Below, piece after piece: positions 1 to 11,699 of a stretch of DNA of 64,000 bases. Location: contig OY754337.1 in the NCBI GenBank assembly GCA_963573305.1, positions 50,853,164 through 50,917,163 of the forward strand, in the 5' to 3' direction. Both the position numbers and the translations under genes were made by a program. The DNA comes from Pyrrhosoma nymphula (Eukaryota; Arthropoda; Insecta; Odonata; Coenagrionidae). The first letter of the stretch is position 1; every line of letters starts with the position of its first letter. Under the pieces are notes generated by a model that was not told the DNA's origin, made no database searches, and saw only the letters and a program-made list of their open reading frames with translations.

Positions 1-1190
1 GATTTTGCTGCAGCTGCATGTGTTGGGCGGTATTCCCCTTTCAAGATTTCTCTTTGTTTATTTACGATGGTGGATTAGGGTGTCCCTTGGTGTGCACCAC
101 TCAGTCCGGCTCGCTAAGGTTGGAGGGGGGGGCCGAGAATAGGTAAGAGGGTGAGGAAGTATAATAGCACGCTGTAAGTGGCAAGATTTAGTCGGTACGT
201 TTGTATGTACATTGAGGACAAATTTCTAGGAAGTGCCTTCGGCATGTCATAAACATGAGTGTGAGGGGTGAGGTTTGTCATTACTCGCTTCCGAACTGAA
301 GCCGAAAACAAATTTTAGTTAGCTTGACAGGGCTCATTCACGCCACTAATTGCAGATCTTGAGAAGAATATTCTACCAAATGCTCAAGTTAGTTTAATTT
401 TTTACTGGTAGTTTGAATTTTAGTGCCAAATTGGTGCCAAAGAAAATATAGTGATCCAGAACGACATGAACTAGTCAGTGCCGACCTTGCAGCTCATACC
501 ACGCAGTAAGTGTTGAAAGGCTTTTTTCACACACAAAGTTTATACTGCAATCAATAATAAGCAGATTACGTTCAAAAATCGTCAACGACATTCAATTGGT
601 TAGATGTAATAGAATATTCAAAAGAAAAGAAGAAAATCAAGATTTGTAAGTCACTAAATTACATTTTTGGCATAAAGTTTTTGTAAATGTTTCATTGATC
701 TCATGTCCTTTCCAAATACCTATTATAACACCCTTTGATGTCCATACTTGTATAAAAAAATTAGTCGCGTATGTTCTGCCACGTCCTCTTATGTTGACCT
801 CATCAGAATAATGAGCTGTCAATGAGAAAACCTTGTTGCTTCCATAAGATTTTGATGACACGGTTTGTGACCATAGGAACGAGCAGTAAGTAGGATAGGG
901 AAACCCAGAGAGAATTCCGAAGCGAACACGCTTTTGCAACAAAAGAGGGATGTCCTCCTGTAGGGTCGACTCCACCGCGTTCATAACATGAGTCTTGAGT
1001 ATGTGCTGTGTGCGACCTGGGATTCCCAGCCTGAGTATAACGGTAAGGTGGGTGGAAGGGTCGGGGACCCTCCTAACACGTGTTCGTGACCGTCCCACCC
1101 CTGAGGCTCATAAAATGACCGTCCCTGAGAGGGCCACAAAATATTCAATAGACAGATGATAAGAGCGCATCGTGTTTGGTTTGGATCTCA
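1..1190. other. No supported gene; one unassigned open frame
   Basis: I recognise no gene, RNA or mobile element here. An open frame of 153 codons on the minus strand (637-1098) is the second longest in the window. Its translation has no domain I know, and the ATG has no promoter or splice context that I can see. In 64 kb of AT-moderate DNA one open frame of this length is not strong evidence for a gene. It could be an old repeat or chance. Confidence 0.4.
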
Positions 1191-1461
1191 GTTGGTTGCT
1201 TATCATAGGCTCCATTCAGTTACACTTTGCTCAGTGATCACTTGATCATGACGTCATAATCACTTGATGTGAGAGCGCCGATTATATGAGTGTGCCGCGA
1301 GACTCTCACTTGTTTCCCTCCCTTCCGCTCACAAGAGATCATCATGGTGATCGGTGTTTTTCTCCACTCACCAAATGGCGACCGATCACAGCCGTGACGT
1401 CGTTTCATTCAGTCCCAAGACGTCACAACGCTCACTTCATCAGTATACCAAGGTTATCGCT

Positions 1462-1729
1462 CAGGGTGGCAAAATGCACCCAACCTTCTTTTGGTAAATT
1501 TTACTCCGTACCGAACCGTTTTTCCTAGTTTGGAACCGGAACCGAAACGATTTTTTCGTTTCTGAAACAAGATTCTCAAAAACGGTTTGGTTCCACGTTT
1601 GTTACGAACCGATTTTCGTTCCAAGCGCTTTTGTTACAGAAGAGGTTCGGTTTCATGAACCGTTTCTTTGGACCGAACCCTTCCAGAAGCGGTTCATGGA
1701 ACGAAATTTCGTTACGTTTCACATCCCTG
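1462..1729. mobile_element. Probable non-autonomous hAT-like element (degraded)
   Basis: The right end, read inward on the minus strand, starts CAGGGATGTGAAACGTAACG. The left end starts CAGGGTGGCAAAATGCACCC. Both therefore begin CAGGG, which suits hAT terminal repeats. The interior is built of many short inverted copies of GAACCGTTT/AAACGGTTC, typical of a MITE. No open frame of note lies inside. The 8 bases on either side (TTATCGCT and CAGTTTCA) do not match, so I see no target duplication and the ends may be off by a few bases. Confidence 0.5.
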
Positions 1730-3240
1730 CAGTTTCACCATTCAATTTTTAAATGCAAATGTTCGTGAATTATCGAAGAAATTGCTTCAGTGTGTGCTAC
1801 TGCGCATAAATTTCATAAATCATGATTACCACCCAAAAGCATTATTTATTGGTTTTAAACACTGTTGCGTTCATCTATATCGAGTCATGACCATTATGTT
1901 AAGTGAAAGAAGTTAGCTTATTTTGAAATGTGCTCTCTACTCTGTTTGGGTTGGTGAATTTACTTGTTAGAAATGAGACAAAACCAATTAAAAGAATAAT
2001 TATAATTTCCAAATTCCTGCGAAATGCACAAATGATATGGTACGTAGTCACGCGCAGGGAGCAAAGATGGTGCACCAAGTGGGTGGAATTCGTCTTGAAA
2101 AATTTCATCACTTAGTTATATAAAAGAATTATACTTTGTAAATAGGTATATTCCAAACTTATTTGAGTACGTCGACCGGATTTGATGTTAGTTTCGTGTC
2201 ATTATTAAAGAGCAATTCTGATTTTCTTTTGATTCAACTCTAATGTGTTCATATGCGATTGTGGTGAACCAGGAAGTTGTTGGGAAATAAAAGCCATCAT
2301 TTTTGTTTGATACAAGCATATGGAGAATGCTTTTTGGATGTCGGTGTATTTTAGGATGTTGTTCAGCTGAGCACAGGTGCTGGCCGAGGATCCGGATATA
2401 ACTAGGGAGATGCAGAGATTTGTTTTATAATCTTAAAGGGCACTATATGAAGGACAATGTGTAGGTAATTCAGTACTGCATCCGTCGGATGGACTTAGAA
2501 ACCCACCTTGAACTCCCTGTTGCTTTTGTTTGCTAATGCCGATAATGGCTTTATGACTACACCATTACTCTATTCCCAAATATGACTATATTCATGTATT
2601 AATGCTAGACGCATATTATGGGAGAAAAATGATTTCGCAGAAATAAACAAAAATTGATCTTCCATCAAGAATGAAACCCTGGAGCGTAAACAATTCCCTT
2701 TCATGAGAACCTTTAGCGGATGATCGGGTAAAGTTGGCCCTAAGGAACCCTAGCAACGAAGTAGACTCGGAAACCAGACTAAAACGATAAAAAAATAAAG
2801 CACGAATGATTAATAGTTTGTCAAAAAAGGAAGTCAATTTGCATGATCAAAGCCTTCTTGCATCAGGGAGTGGCAAACATCACTCCCGTTGAAGCCACTG
2901 GGACGTTGCGCGGCTCAACGAGCACGTTCGTAATCTCAAAAAACAGCTCTCTCCTTAAGCCAAACAGTTGAGGGGTTTGAGGAAGGGGCTGTGTAACAAC
3001 AATAAAGAATAAATCAACCCCCTCGGTGAATATTTTGGCTCGAGAAAGGAACCTTAAAAGCAACCCCACCCTTTACTTGTCCTCCCCCTTACCTCGGAAC
3101 TCCAACATAGCCCCGTCCATACAAGTCGTGGATTGCTATAATTTTTCGGTCAGGACTCCACTGAAACGCGACGGGGCTCTTAAAATGCGATGAAAGGAGT
3201 CGGAAATATTGAGGAGAAATAAAAAAAAGTAAAACATGAC
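1730..3240. other. Nothing recognised
   Basis: AT-rich DNA with no reading frame above about 75 codons and no clear repeat. Overlapping short frames on both strands near 1900-2115 are mutually antisense and show no protein motif. Confidence 0.5.
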
Positions 3241-3340
3241 GAAAAAATAGATAGGGATTATGGGAAGGAGCATGGAAATGATTTAAAAAGAGTGAGTGAA
3301 TCGATTCTTTTCATGAGTTCGTTAGATCTCGTCAAGTGAT

Positions 3341-3391
3341 CCCTCTATCAGGGGTTGGTGAAAAGCGTCTTCCTCTATCAGGGGTTGGTTA
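3341..3391 (+). repeat. Short tandem duplication
   Basis: The phrase CCTCTATCAGGGGTTGGT occurs twice about 33 bases apart. This is a simple local duplication within the larger duplicated segment that follows. Confidence 0.8.
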
Positions 3392-3880
3392 TAGTTTCGA
3401 CAATTCTTTACGAAACTGATAGGATTCGTTAGTTGAACGGACATCAAGTGAAATAAAGCTGAATCCATGAATGCATTAATGACGAAAAAGACAAATTTAA
3501 CGTGAAAAGAAAATAGGATCACCAATAGGGAAGCAGTACCTGAAAACATGAACAACAGAACTATATGCCTCATATACATGGAACAATGGAAAGGTGATCG
3601 TAAAACCAGACTAAAGTTGCTTCCCAAGTTCCGTGCATGACAACGAACCGCCAATCAGTGAGCAAAGTTTGACGAATGTTAAAAAAATAAACCAATTTCT
3701 TAAGTTACGTACAAGGGGAAATGTATTAAGACAATGCCAATCCAGTACATTTAACTAAGATACTTTGGTGCACATAAATTGGAACACGCTCCTCGCCAAC
3801 GTTTGACATGTTAACCTACGAATATAAAATATTGGAACTAGGTACTCCCATATTTGAAGGGCATATTATCTTTCCCAATA

Positions 3881-4219
3881 CAGTAGAGTCTCTGTTATCC
3901 GACCTTCGGTTATCCGACCTTCGGTTATCCGACCTTCCGTGTTATTCGACCGTCCCCGTGCACGATAACTACTGTAATTTATGCAGTAGGCTATATTCTA
4001 TACAACATATTAATTACTTTGCCGTAAGTACAGTCTATCATATTATTACATGTACGTCATATAAAGTTAAGTAAGACACATGTATTTGAAAAGTTTTCAA
4101 TGTGCAAATTAAACTTAACATTTTTTTACATTGTTTTTATTATTTTCCGTGTTATCCGACCTTCTCACTTATCCGACCTTTCCGCGGCCGGTTTAGGTCG
4201 GATAATCGAGACTCTACTG
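3881..4219. mobile_element. Pogo/Tigger-type MITE (Tc1/mariner superfamily)
   Basis: The element has terminal inverted repeats CAGTAGAGTCTC...GAGACTCTACTG and sits between TA dinucleotides (3879-3880 and 4220-4221), the expected TA target duplication. The subterminal regions hold repeated TTATCCGACCTT motifs at both ends, in the same sense on the left and right. Three of the left copies form a 15-bp tandem repeat (CGGTTATCCGACCTT). CAGTAGA termini with TTATCCGAC-like repeats are characteristic of pogo/Tigger non-autonomous elements in animals. It has no transposase frame and must have been mobilised in trans. Confidence 0.9.
3892..3942 (+). repeat. 15-bp tandem repeat inside the pogo MITE
   Basis: TTATCCGACCTT recurs three times in direct order at 15-base spacing, followed by a fourth, diverged copy (TTATTCGACC). 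Two further copies lie near the right end at about 4153 and 4169. Such subterminal repeats are possible transposase-binding sites. Confidence 0.8.
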
Positions 4220-5205
4220 TACAACATATTCAAAATAATCGCATTGTTGCAGTGCTTTATTGCTAGCTCCCCGTAAAAAATAAAAATTAAAACAAATTTA
4301 GCGTCAAAAACTAAACAACAACTAACATCAAAGAACGAATCAATTATTTCCGTACACGCTTTTGTGCATGTACCTATGTGTGTGTGAATATGAGAAAATG
4401 AACAGGTGCCGTTACAAGAAAAAGATAATCACGCACATACTCGCACAAAAAGGGTATAAAAACGCGTGAAAAGCTTTGGGAACAAAAGGATTTACAAACA
4501 AATCAGTAAGGGAAAAATCCTTCCCTTGTCTTGGGGACATTGAAGAGTCATGCCGAGAAATCATTAAGCCAGACGTAAGAAAACCGGACCAAAGTGATTT
4601 CGTAAGTTAACATGCATGCCAACAAATCGCCATTCAGAGTGCAGAGATTTGCGAATATTTTGTGAACAAATAAACAAACCTTGTTACAATAAACAAACCA
4701 AAATCACGTGCAGAAGCAATTGGATCGCAGAAAAATGAGCGTTTGATACTCCTGAGCCATATTGATTAACTAATACGAATAATACGTGTGCGTCTTGGAA
4801 GACATTCCTCACATACATTTGATGTGTTAACCCACGGATGTGCGTTTTTGGAACCACTCCCATATTTGAATGGAAGAACATATTTCACCCACCCACGTCG
4901 ATATATACAAAACGACCGTATTGCTGCGGCACGTTATGTTAAGCATCCCAGAAAATAAAAAAAGAAAGCAAATGAAGCGATGAAGCATCTGAAAACTGAC
5001 ATCAAGAGACAAATTAAAATATATATACCTAAATAAATATTAGAAGATGAACAGTTGTTACAGGAGAAAGATAATAACAAAAAAAACTCGCCAAAAAAGG
5101 GAATAAAAGCTTTGAAGAGCATTGGAGACAAAGGAGAAGGGAAAAATCTATTCCTTGGCTCGGAGACACGAAGAATATCCCCCTCACTCAGTCTTCTCCA
5201 TGACG

Positions 5206-6862
5206 ACGAGGGAGAGAAATCCACAAGGACGTCAGGTTCGGAGGAGATACGGTCCTCCTTCTTTGATTGATATATTGCCTCGCCCTCCAAACGTCACGTA
5301 ACGACACAGAGCTCAGCTCGGGAGAGATGTTTAATCTGCGAGATGAGTCCGCGTCATTCAGGGAGAAGGAAAGGGTATTTGAAGGGGTAAGGGGAGGAAA
5401 AAAAGGGTTTCGGATGAGGAGGTGAGTTAAGCCTCCGAAAAGCTCTCCATCTACCCCATCACTCCATCTATATATCCCTTTTCTCAAGGTCTCCTTAAAG
5501 GAAGAAGGGGTCACTTTTAGGCGCGACCTCCTGGAGGCCGTCGAGAGACATTAATCCCATGAGGCCATTGAGGAAAAAAAATGAGCATTTCCGTGCGATC
5601 TTTTGGCGTAGGTAAGGGAATTGTTTACGGCGGTGTCAACGGAAACGAATGGTTGATGCGTTTTTTTGTCCCTACAGACTCCTTACAGGCGGGGGAGGGA
5701 GGGTGAGGGAGGGGGGTGGGGGAAAGGACATACTTCCTTTGGAATTGCAGGGGGAGGGGAACCATAACTTTCTCCACATTTCCTGATGTCACGAGAATGG
5801 TAGCGGAACGGTCAACGGCTGGTTTTCCGGATGCAGTTGTCTGCTGTTGACCCATCAGCAAACACGTTTCGGATAACAACGCGCTTGTTCTGAGGCATCT
5901 CTCGCAAAGGAGAGGTTCCACCTATAGGTTATAGCTATTTACACCACTGATATCTACGCCTAATCTCACACGCAATGATTTGGGAAGTTTTTAACCTGAT
6001 TTTTATCTCCCCACAGGTATATGCATTAGAAGTATATATTCAGTCTTCTTAGTCAGAGTCAGAGTCTTATTCTACTGCGAAGAATTAAAGCACAAATATG
6101 TACTTAAAAAATTCACCTCAAAATAAAAAAAATTACATTCTTGCACCTATCAAAAAAGGAACAGAAATTGAAAAAATAGAGCTACTTTAATTTCGAGGAT
6201 CCCTTTATTTCAAATTTCCCAAATCTATCTCAAATAATAGTAAATTATTAAATTTTTCTGTTATGCAAAGCTCAAGTACTTATGTTTTGCATTACAATTT
6301 CGGCAAATTTTAGATTTTAAAAGTAATTCCATCCATCCGTAAAGTTGAAAAACAGCCGAAGTCGTTATACTTAAATTTACTCTTGAAAATAGAATTTGGT
6401 TTTGACTCCTGCAGGTGTTGGCAATTGACTGCTACTCATGGGATTCAATGATTTCAGCATTTTTTCCACAAATTTCGGCATTAAATCCGCAGGTTTTTCA
6501 ACATTTTTAAAACACCCCTTTCCTCCCGATTACGCCTATTTTAATCGATAACCAGCTAGTTCAAGTTTTCAACGTCGAAGAAAGACTATTTTAAAAGGAT
6601 TTTGAGGCAAATCTTGAAAATAAGAAGCAGTTACAAGGACATTCTAAAAATAGATGCTAGTACGTCAATAGATCAGTACCTAAATCACTAAACGGAATAT
6701 TGATGCTTTCAACCCCTGAAATAAGCACCTCACAAATTTCTGCATGAGGCTTTCGCAGTGCTAAGTTTCTTCGGACAGGAAGACTTCCGGGTTCTGCTGC
6801 GTTATTTCATCGTTGTGGTGTTAACGTTTCACATCCTTTGCAGGGGGCCCTTCAGATCGGGG
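5206..6862. other. No gene; CpG-containing unique stretch then AT-rich DNA
   Basis: 5206-5930 is relatively rich in CG dinucleotides and G/A-rich runs, with overlapping frames of about 100 codons on the minus strand and no recognisable protein. 5930-6862 is AT-rich with nothing identified. The CpG-bearing part is not obviously repetitive within this window and could be regulatory or an undetected exon. Confidence 0.35.
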
Positions 6863-7119
6863 GGGTTATTTTGTAACGTCATAAAATGACATTTTTTCGT
6901 AGTTCAACTCCGCCACCTAGGCGGCGTGACCATCTTCGGCTCTCAAGAGGTGAACTGCCGGTCATGTGCTGGTCTTTTATTTGGTTCATCCGCTCTGATG
7001 CTACCGACATAAGCGTCGACAATTCACGATAGGTTCGTGAGCCGATCATTAAGAGAGCGAAACGGATATCCCGCCTTCCCGCAAAGAGTCATTAAAAAGG
7101 TGAGATTACAAAATAACCC
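6863..7119. mobile_element. Short inverted-repeat element (MITE), unclassified
   Basis: The left end GGGTTATTTTGTAAC and the right end GATTACAAAATAACCC are inverted repeats of about 14 bp with one or two mismatches, 257 bp apart. The interior is GC-richer than the flanks, contains short palindromes (for example CCGCCACCTAGGCGGCG) and has no coding capacity. I could not define a target duplication because the left side runs into a G tract. The superfamily is not assigned. Confidence 0.6.
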
Positions 7120-7593
7120 TCCAGGTTAAATGTCCATTTCTGGAACTTGGTCGGCATTTATACCGTCGCGTCGTCAGGGTGGGCTCCCGATTCCAGCCTG
7201 CATGGCCAACTTCCTATAAGTATAGCCGATAGAGGCATCAGATACTGATCCAAAGACCCGCCCTGCTGTGGACGCGAGATGTTATCAACTCAACGATGGA
7301 ACCCAACATACCACAGTAAATCAGATCATGAGAATAAAATAAGAGGAATAGACTACAGAACGGACAAGTTTAAAATTTCATTTTTCCCGCAAATGAATAG
7401 AGACCATAATAGCTGCCAATGAGACTTCATAATGAGGTTTGTCGATCGGTAGTGAAGCTAATCAGTTGATTTACTCCCTTTTGCCTGTTTATAAATCTAT
7501 TATGTTGTTTTAGCACAACTTTATGCATTTTTCCTCTATAACTCTTGAATTGTTGTGCATTTATGTAGTTGCTAAATACATTAATATAAATAG
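7120..7593. other. Nothing recognised
   Basis: Mixed-composition DNA followed by AT-rich sequence. No frame, RNA or repeat was identified. Confidence 0.5.
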
Positions 7594-7690
7594 TAGTGAT
7601 GGGGAAAATCGGTCTTTTGAGAGATCTCGGTGACGCCTATCACTCCCACTTGTGATTCGATCGTGAGTGTAAGGTCATATGGTTGGCACA
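7594..7690 (+). mobile_element. hAT-like element end fragment
   Basis: It starts TAGTGATGGGGAAAATCGG and aligns over about 95 bases with the minus-strand end of the 57-61 kb element (61127 down to 61030). Shared phrases include TTTTGAGAGATCT and CCTATCACTCCCACTTGTG. Only this one end is present; I find no partner terminus nearby. It is a solo terminal fragment or a truncated copy of the same family. Confidence 0.65.
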
Positions 7691-7847
7691 ATGGACCAAG
7701 AAGGTCCAATTGACCGGGCTCCAGTCGAAGGCCCCCCCTACAAACAATCTACAATCAAGACTGAACACCAGTAGAGTGGGGTGGGTATGAATCTTTAGAT
7801 TTAAATTTTATGGGCGTCAGGTATACTTTTAGATATACCGCTAAAGA

Positions 7848-8464
7848 TTAAACAAGGCTATACTTAAGATCTAATAATAATCCATTTAATAAAAAACTTG
7901 CTGGTACACACACATCAAAACCAACAGCTTTTTTCAGGACCAAACACACTTCACTCCTAACGCCTTCGGCCTCTGCTTGTGGAAGTTTTCGGATGGCTTG
8001 CTCTACGTTTCCCACTATGTCCGTAAGGCGAATGGATTTAGGAGCCGGTGCGAAATTCAATCCTTTGGAAAGAACTGAAAAAGTGGGCTCGTCTATTTCG
8101 GTCCCGGTCAGGTTTATGACAACTCGACTTCTATCGAGTGGAGTAGGAATTTTCGGTTGGAATTTAAACGACCAAATTTTTGCTTCTGTCTCTGAGTATT
8201 TTTGCGTAATAACAGCTCACCTTGGGCATCAGTGATTCTATCCACAAACTCCCAGTCCATAGGAGAGAGCGTGATTGCAAGCAGTAGATGGAAATCTATA
8301 AGACGTTTCGCGATGTCATCCAGGGCACTTCTGTGATGGTGTATTCGTTCTCGCACTAGTGCGAGGCTGGCTCTCCTTATGATACGTCTGGTGGCAGGTG
8401 AGTTAACCGGTGATCGAACCCTAGCAAATGTAGGAATCACGTCACAGTCTCTGAATCTCAGCAA
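7848..8464 (-). pseudogene. Penelope-like element polyprotein, N-terminal part, frameshifted and truncated
   Basis: Two minus-strand frames join into one protein. 8464 to 8114 begins LRFRDCDVIPTFARVRSP and contains ALVRERIHHHRSALDDIAKR. A frameshift near 8115-8125 moves into the frame that reads VVINLTGTEIDEP, then LSKGLNFAPAP, and ends at a stop at 7848 soon after an EVCLVLKK stretch. This order (conserved basic N-terminal region, then LS.KGLNFAP.P, then a helix rich in E and R) precedes the reverse-transcriptase domain in Penelope-like retroelements. The RT core and the GIY-YIG endonuclease that complete such proteins are absent, because the copy ends before the RT motifs. With a frameshift and C-terminal loss it cannot be functional. 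The family call is from memory of motif order, not from a search. Confidence 0.75.
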
Positions 8465-8507
8465 GGGAGCTCAGATGTCTCCCACAACATTGGGGCATAT
8501 GCGGCTC

Positions 8508-8514
8508 TATATAT
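8508..8514 (+). promoter_or_regulatory. TATA-like element upstream of a ribozyme-like leader
   Basis: TATATAT lies 20 bases before the CTGATGA core at 8534 on the same strand. A similar arrangement (TATAAA at 40315 before the core at 40359) is seen in another copy. This fits an internal promoter in a PLE terminal repeat, but it is positional inference only. Confidence 0.35.
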
Positions 8515-8533
8515 CCTCGCTCGATTCATTATC

Positions 8534-8566
8534 CTGATGACGATGGCTGAGTCAACCATCGAAACG
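8534..8566 (+). ncRNA. Hammerhead-like core beside the PLE remnant
   Basis: CTGATGA is followed by a perfect GATGG/CCATC hairpin and then GAAAC. This is the conserved arrangement of a hammerhead ribozyme core (CUGANGA, stem II, GAA). One extra base separates CTGATGA from stem II. The next bases, ACGTTGATC, do not form the usual short stem III plus a UH cleavage site, so activity is doubtful. It points away from the adjacent PLE coding remnant, consistent with PLE terminal repeats being able to lie in either orientation. Confidence 0.5.
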
Positions 8567-8639
8567 TTGATCCATTTAAATAATCTTACCCGTTGTGAAA
8601 CCCGAGAAACCTTCACTTATACTTTTTGTCATTTAGGTA

Positions 8640-11560
8640 ATTCATATTCTGGCTACCCATACTAAAACGTGCCATCTAATTGGTGCAACAAAAAAGTACC
8701 TTTCCACACTATTTTTTCAGCAAATCGAACTTGAAATTACATGGGTGTTTAATGTGAGAATAGATTGAACATGGAGAAAAAAAATTATTTTTTCATATAA
8801 AATTATTCCATTTTCGCGAAAAGCCGTTTTTAAGAAGGGAAAACTCGCGAGAAATTGAATAAAAAAATAAAGGTATCTTACCGCTTTATTTTTGGGTTGT
8901 TGGCTAATTAAGTACTGCGATATTTGTAGTAAAAATGTGGTAATTACATAGAAATGGCACTTCAGTTGGCACCTATGTCTGGACAAAAGTGTTCATTAGA
9001 ATTTATTCGTGGAATAATCTGCATATTTTGTACCCAAAAGTTCTTTTCAATAGGGAACGCATGCCAATAGCGAAAGCAGTGTTTTTTTTAAACAAAGCCA
9101 ACGAAGTGGTTGAATTTAGTATTTGTTTTGTCTTAAACAGTCACGGTGGAACCTACGTAGATATGAGAAATACATTTTATGTGTTCTCCCTATTGACGCA
9201 AAACATTGGATATTGTTGGGTGTTCGGCGAAAGATAAGAATGGTAAAACGCTCTTTCGATTGGAGAAACACAGGTAGGAAGTACATTGCAATGAAGAACG
9301 AAACCATGTTTAGAAGTTAATGCCCGCGGATGTATAAAAGTGTGGGTGCTCTTCATCCCCAATAGGATCCTTCCAAATCGGTTGAAACCCGCTCATTGCA
9401 AATCTAGAGCACATGGTTACAACTAGCCAGAAAAATTACAGTTCCCACCAGATAGCAGTAGCTTAAGGAAGCAGTATAGTATCCTTTATCCACCATTACA
9501 AGACTTAATCCCCAATATTGGGAACTGCCCACTGTCAAAACCAACCCTTAATAAGCTACACATCCTGACAGATAACACGGAGAGGTCAAACGGTTAAAAT
9601 ATTCCAGCTGAAGGCTAAAATATCCGAAAATCCGAAAAAACCCTCGAAAACACTGTAGGTCACCCATTCCAATGATCCAATCACAACGCCTAACCAAGTG
9701 AAATGTGAGCTAATAACAAGGTTAGCAATATCAGTTTCCGACAATTTAGCCGGCAGTGATAATTTTGTCAATATCGTTCCGGCCTAGTAACCCAAAGCCT
9801 ACTGGCCACCTGAGGATTTGATCTTGCCTTTTTCTCAGCAACTCATTTCTGTCCCAAGCCGCAATTTCGCATATTTCTGATCAGGAAAACAGTTAGTTCT
9901 AGTTCTCACGGCAGTGAAAATTCCGAGCAATGGCTTTAACCCTTTAAATCATAGTTTTAAGAAGAGTTTTAGTTGCATAATACATGTATTGGCACCTACC
10001 ACCTAATCTAATATCAGCTTACCTAGTCTAATATCACAATTTAATGCAACAATCAACGGCCTATTCTTTTATCACCAGAGGTATCGCAGACCATTTTATA
10101 AATTGCTTCCAGAAATGAAAAAGCGTGGTCAGTCAGTGGGGTGGTCATGGAACAACTTTCTTTGAAATTCTAAGTTCAACATACGGAAAAATGTAGCCCG
10201 TGGTACCCAAGGACCAGAGAAAAAATTATATTTCGGTAGAATGACTTCCTACGGTGCCTCCGAGGTCATTTATGTTGAGGGTAGGCAACCCACATTGCAT
10301 TCCCTCCATTTCGGCTGTAAATGTCGCGATTAAAGCATTTTTTTCAGTCGATGCTGTACCAGTCATGTCATGAATTTACATAGTAAGCCAGAGAGATAGT
10401 ATATATACTTGTTTATACAATAACTGGTCTTAAAATGCATTGAAACGTGAAAAACTGTGTGAAAATTGCTTAATTAATGACTTATATTGTATTTGCTGCA
10501 CTAGTATGTATATGCAGGTACCACTGGTCAGGTTGCCAATATAGAAACATATAGAGTCACGTTAATCAATTACGCCGAAATGTCGTGAAAAACTGCAACT
10601 CCAGCAAATTCTTTCCCTAATCGCTGGAATTCCTTATTTACGTAGGGAGCCTAATGCCATCTTTGGGTTTATCTCAATTTACACTCCTCGATGAAATCCT
10701 ACCCGCTCCTCCAATCAAATAAACAACCATAAATAAAAGCAGTCTTTGGGGAAATGGCAGGCAACTGAGACCATTGCGGTAGTTTTGTAACGCTACGCTC
10801 CTTAAATTCATGGTAGTTTATGTTTTGTATTTAAGGTTAAGGGATTTTGATTTTTGAGAGAGCTTGAGGGAGAGAGGAGACGCGTGGCGGAACAATAATA
10901 GATTGCAAAATAACTTTCTCTCCACCGTACTGGGGAAAATAAAGCAAACTAAAAGTCCGTTTAAAAATGTCATTTAGCACTAGCAAAGGACAAGGCGTTA
11001 CATTTTGCAAAGGTAGCCCTATAATAGCAAACTAAAGTGATCCAAAGTGCCTAAAGAATAGAAGTGATGGACGAACTGAATTAGCTTGCCAAATAAATGT
11101 ATATTTCAATCCGTAAATTTGCGTCATTTAATTTCCGTAACTTAATGTTCAGAATAATAATTTGGTTGAACTTAATCTGCTAACTGTATTGAAATCACAA
11201 AAATTCCTGTTGTATGTGTAACTGATGATATTCTGTAAAGATAAACAGTCATTGTTGACAAAATTTCCCTCTCCTTGTTTGACAATTCTCTTGCAATTAA
11301 TGTTACTTATTTTTTATCTCTCAGAAAATTTACCATGGAATTTGTGATAGTTTCTCGTAGTTAAAAACCTATTTATATAACCGGCTAGCAATCACACCTA
11401 ATCTCTCTTCTACCTTTGTTTTAATTTTTTTTATTTTTAAATGCAGGGAATATGTAATCACCTAGAAGAAACCTCTAGAAATTGGATATTTAGGTATGTG
11501 TCTCTATTATGATTTCATTGAGCTTTCGTTTTTTGCCTTACGCCGTGAGAATCAACATAA
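8640..11560. other. AT-rich DNA, nothing recognised
   Basis: Several frames of 60-90 codons overlap one another on both strands (for example around 9116-9362) and look like chance. No RNA gene, terminal repeat or protein motif was found. Confidence 0.5.
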
Positions 11561-11568
11561 CGTATTGT

Positions 11569-11661
11569 TCCATACTTTTTATTATTTGGCCCGACCGGTT
11601 TGAGGATGATGTGAAACCATTTACAAACCGACCAGGCCAAATAATTAAAAGTGTGGAAAAT
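11569..11661. repeat. Inverted repeat with a degenerate ribozyme-like centre
   Basis: CCATACTTTTTATTATTTGG pairs with CCAAATAATTAAAAGTGTGG. The arms continue through GACCGGTTTG on the left and CAAACCGACC on the right. The centre carries TGAGGATGATG, and both arms hold a version of AAACCGGTC, the 3' part of the hammerhead-like units found elsewhere in the window. It is probably an old member of that group, but the core is too decayed to be sure. Confidence 0.45.
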
Positions 11662-11699
11662 TACGAAGTTGCTTTTTATCTTCATGATGCTTAAGTTAT

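Larger units (their letters stand above)
3406..5205 (+). repeat. Tandem segmental duplication, roughly 650-bp unit, about 2.3 copies
   Basis: Three stretches align in the same order. 3608-3880 matches 4588-4890: both run from a GAC(T/C)AAAGT phrase through ATGTTAACC/GTGTTAACC to CTCCCATATTTGAA. 4222-4395 resembles 4890-5045. 4395-4550 matches 5045-5200 (ATGAACAG.TG.. GTTACA.GA.AAAGATAA, then AAAGGG.ATAAAA and GGGAAAAATC). Removing the 339-bp MITE at 3881-4219 from copy 1 brings the spacing to about 650 bp per unit. The left edge of copy 1 is uncertain. The copies are well diverged, so the duplication is old. The pogo MITE is present only in copy 1, so it inserted after the duplication. Confidence 0.65.

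Noticed and set aside
637..1098. 153-codon minus-strand frame as a gene
   Set aside because: No motif or family resemblance that I can support, and no neighbouring exons.
1190..1460. Possible third copy of the hAT-like end
   Set aside because: Only scattered words such as GATCA and CACTTG are shared with 7594-7690 and 61030-61127. No continuous alignment.
3881..3945. CRISPR-like direct repeats
   Set aside because: The 15-bp repeats are subterminal repeats of a pogo MITE in a eukaryotic genome; there are no spacers of constant length and no cas-like genes.
5850..5890. CGTTTCGG site as a minus-strand ribozyme core
   Set aside because: CTGATG lies on the wrong side of CGAAAC, so the order of core elements is reversed.
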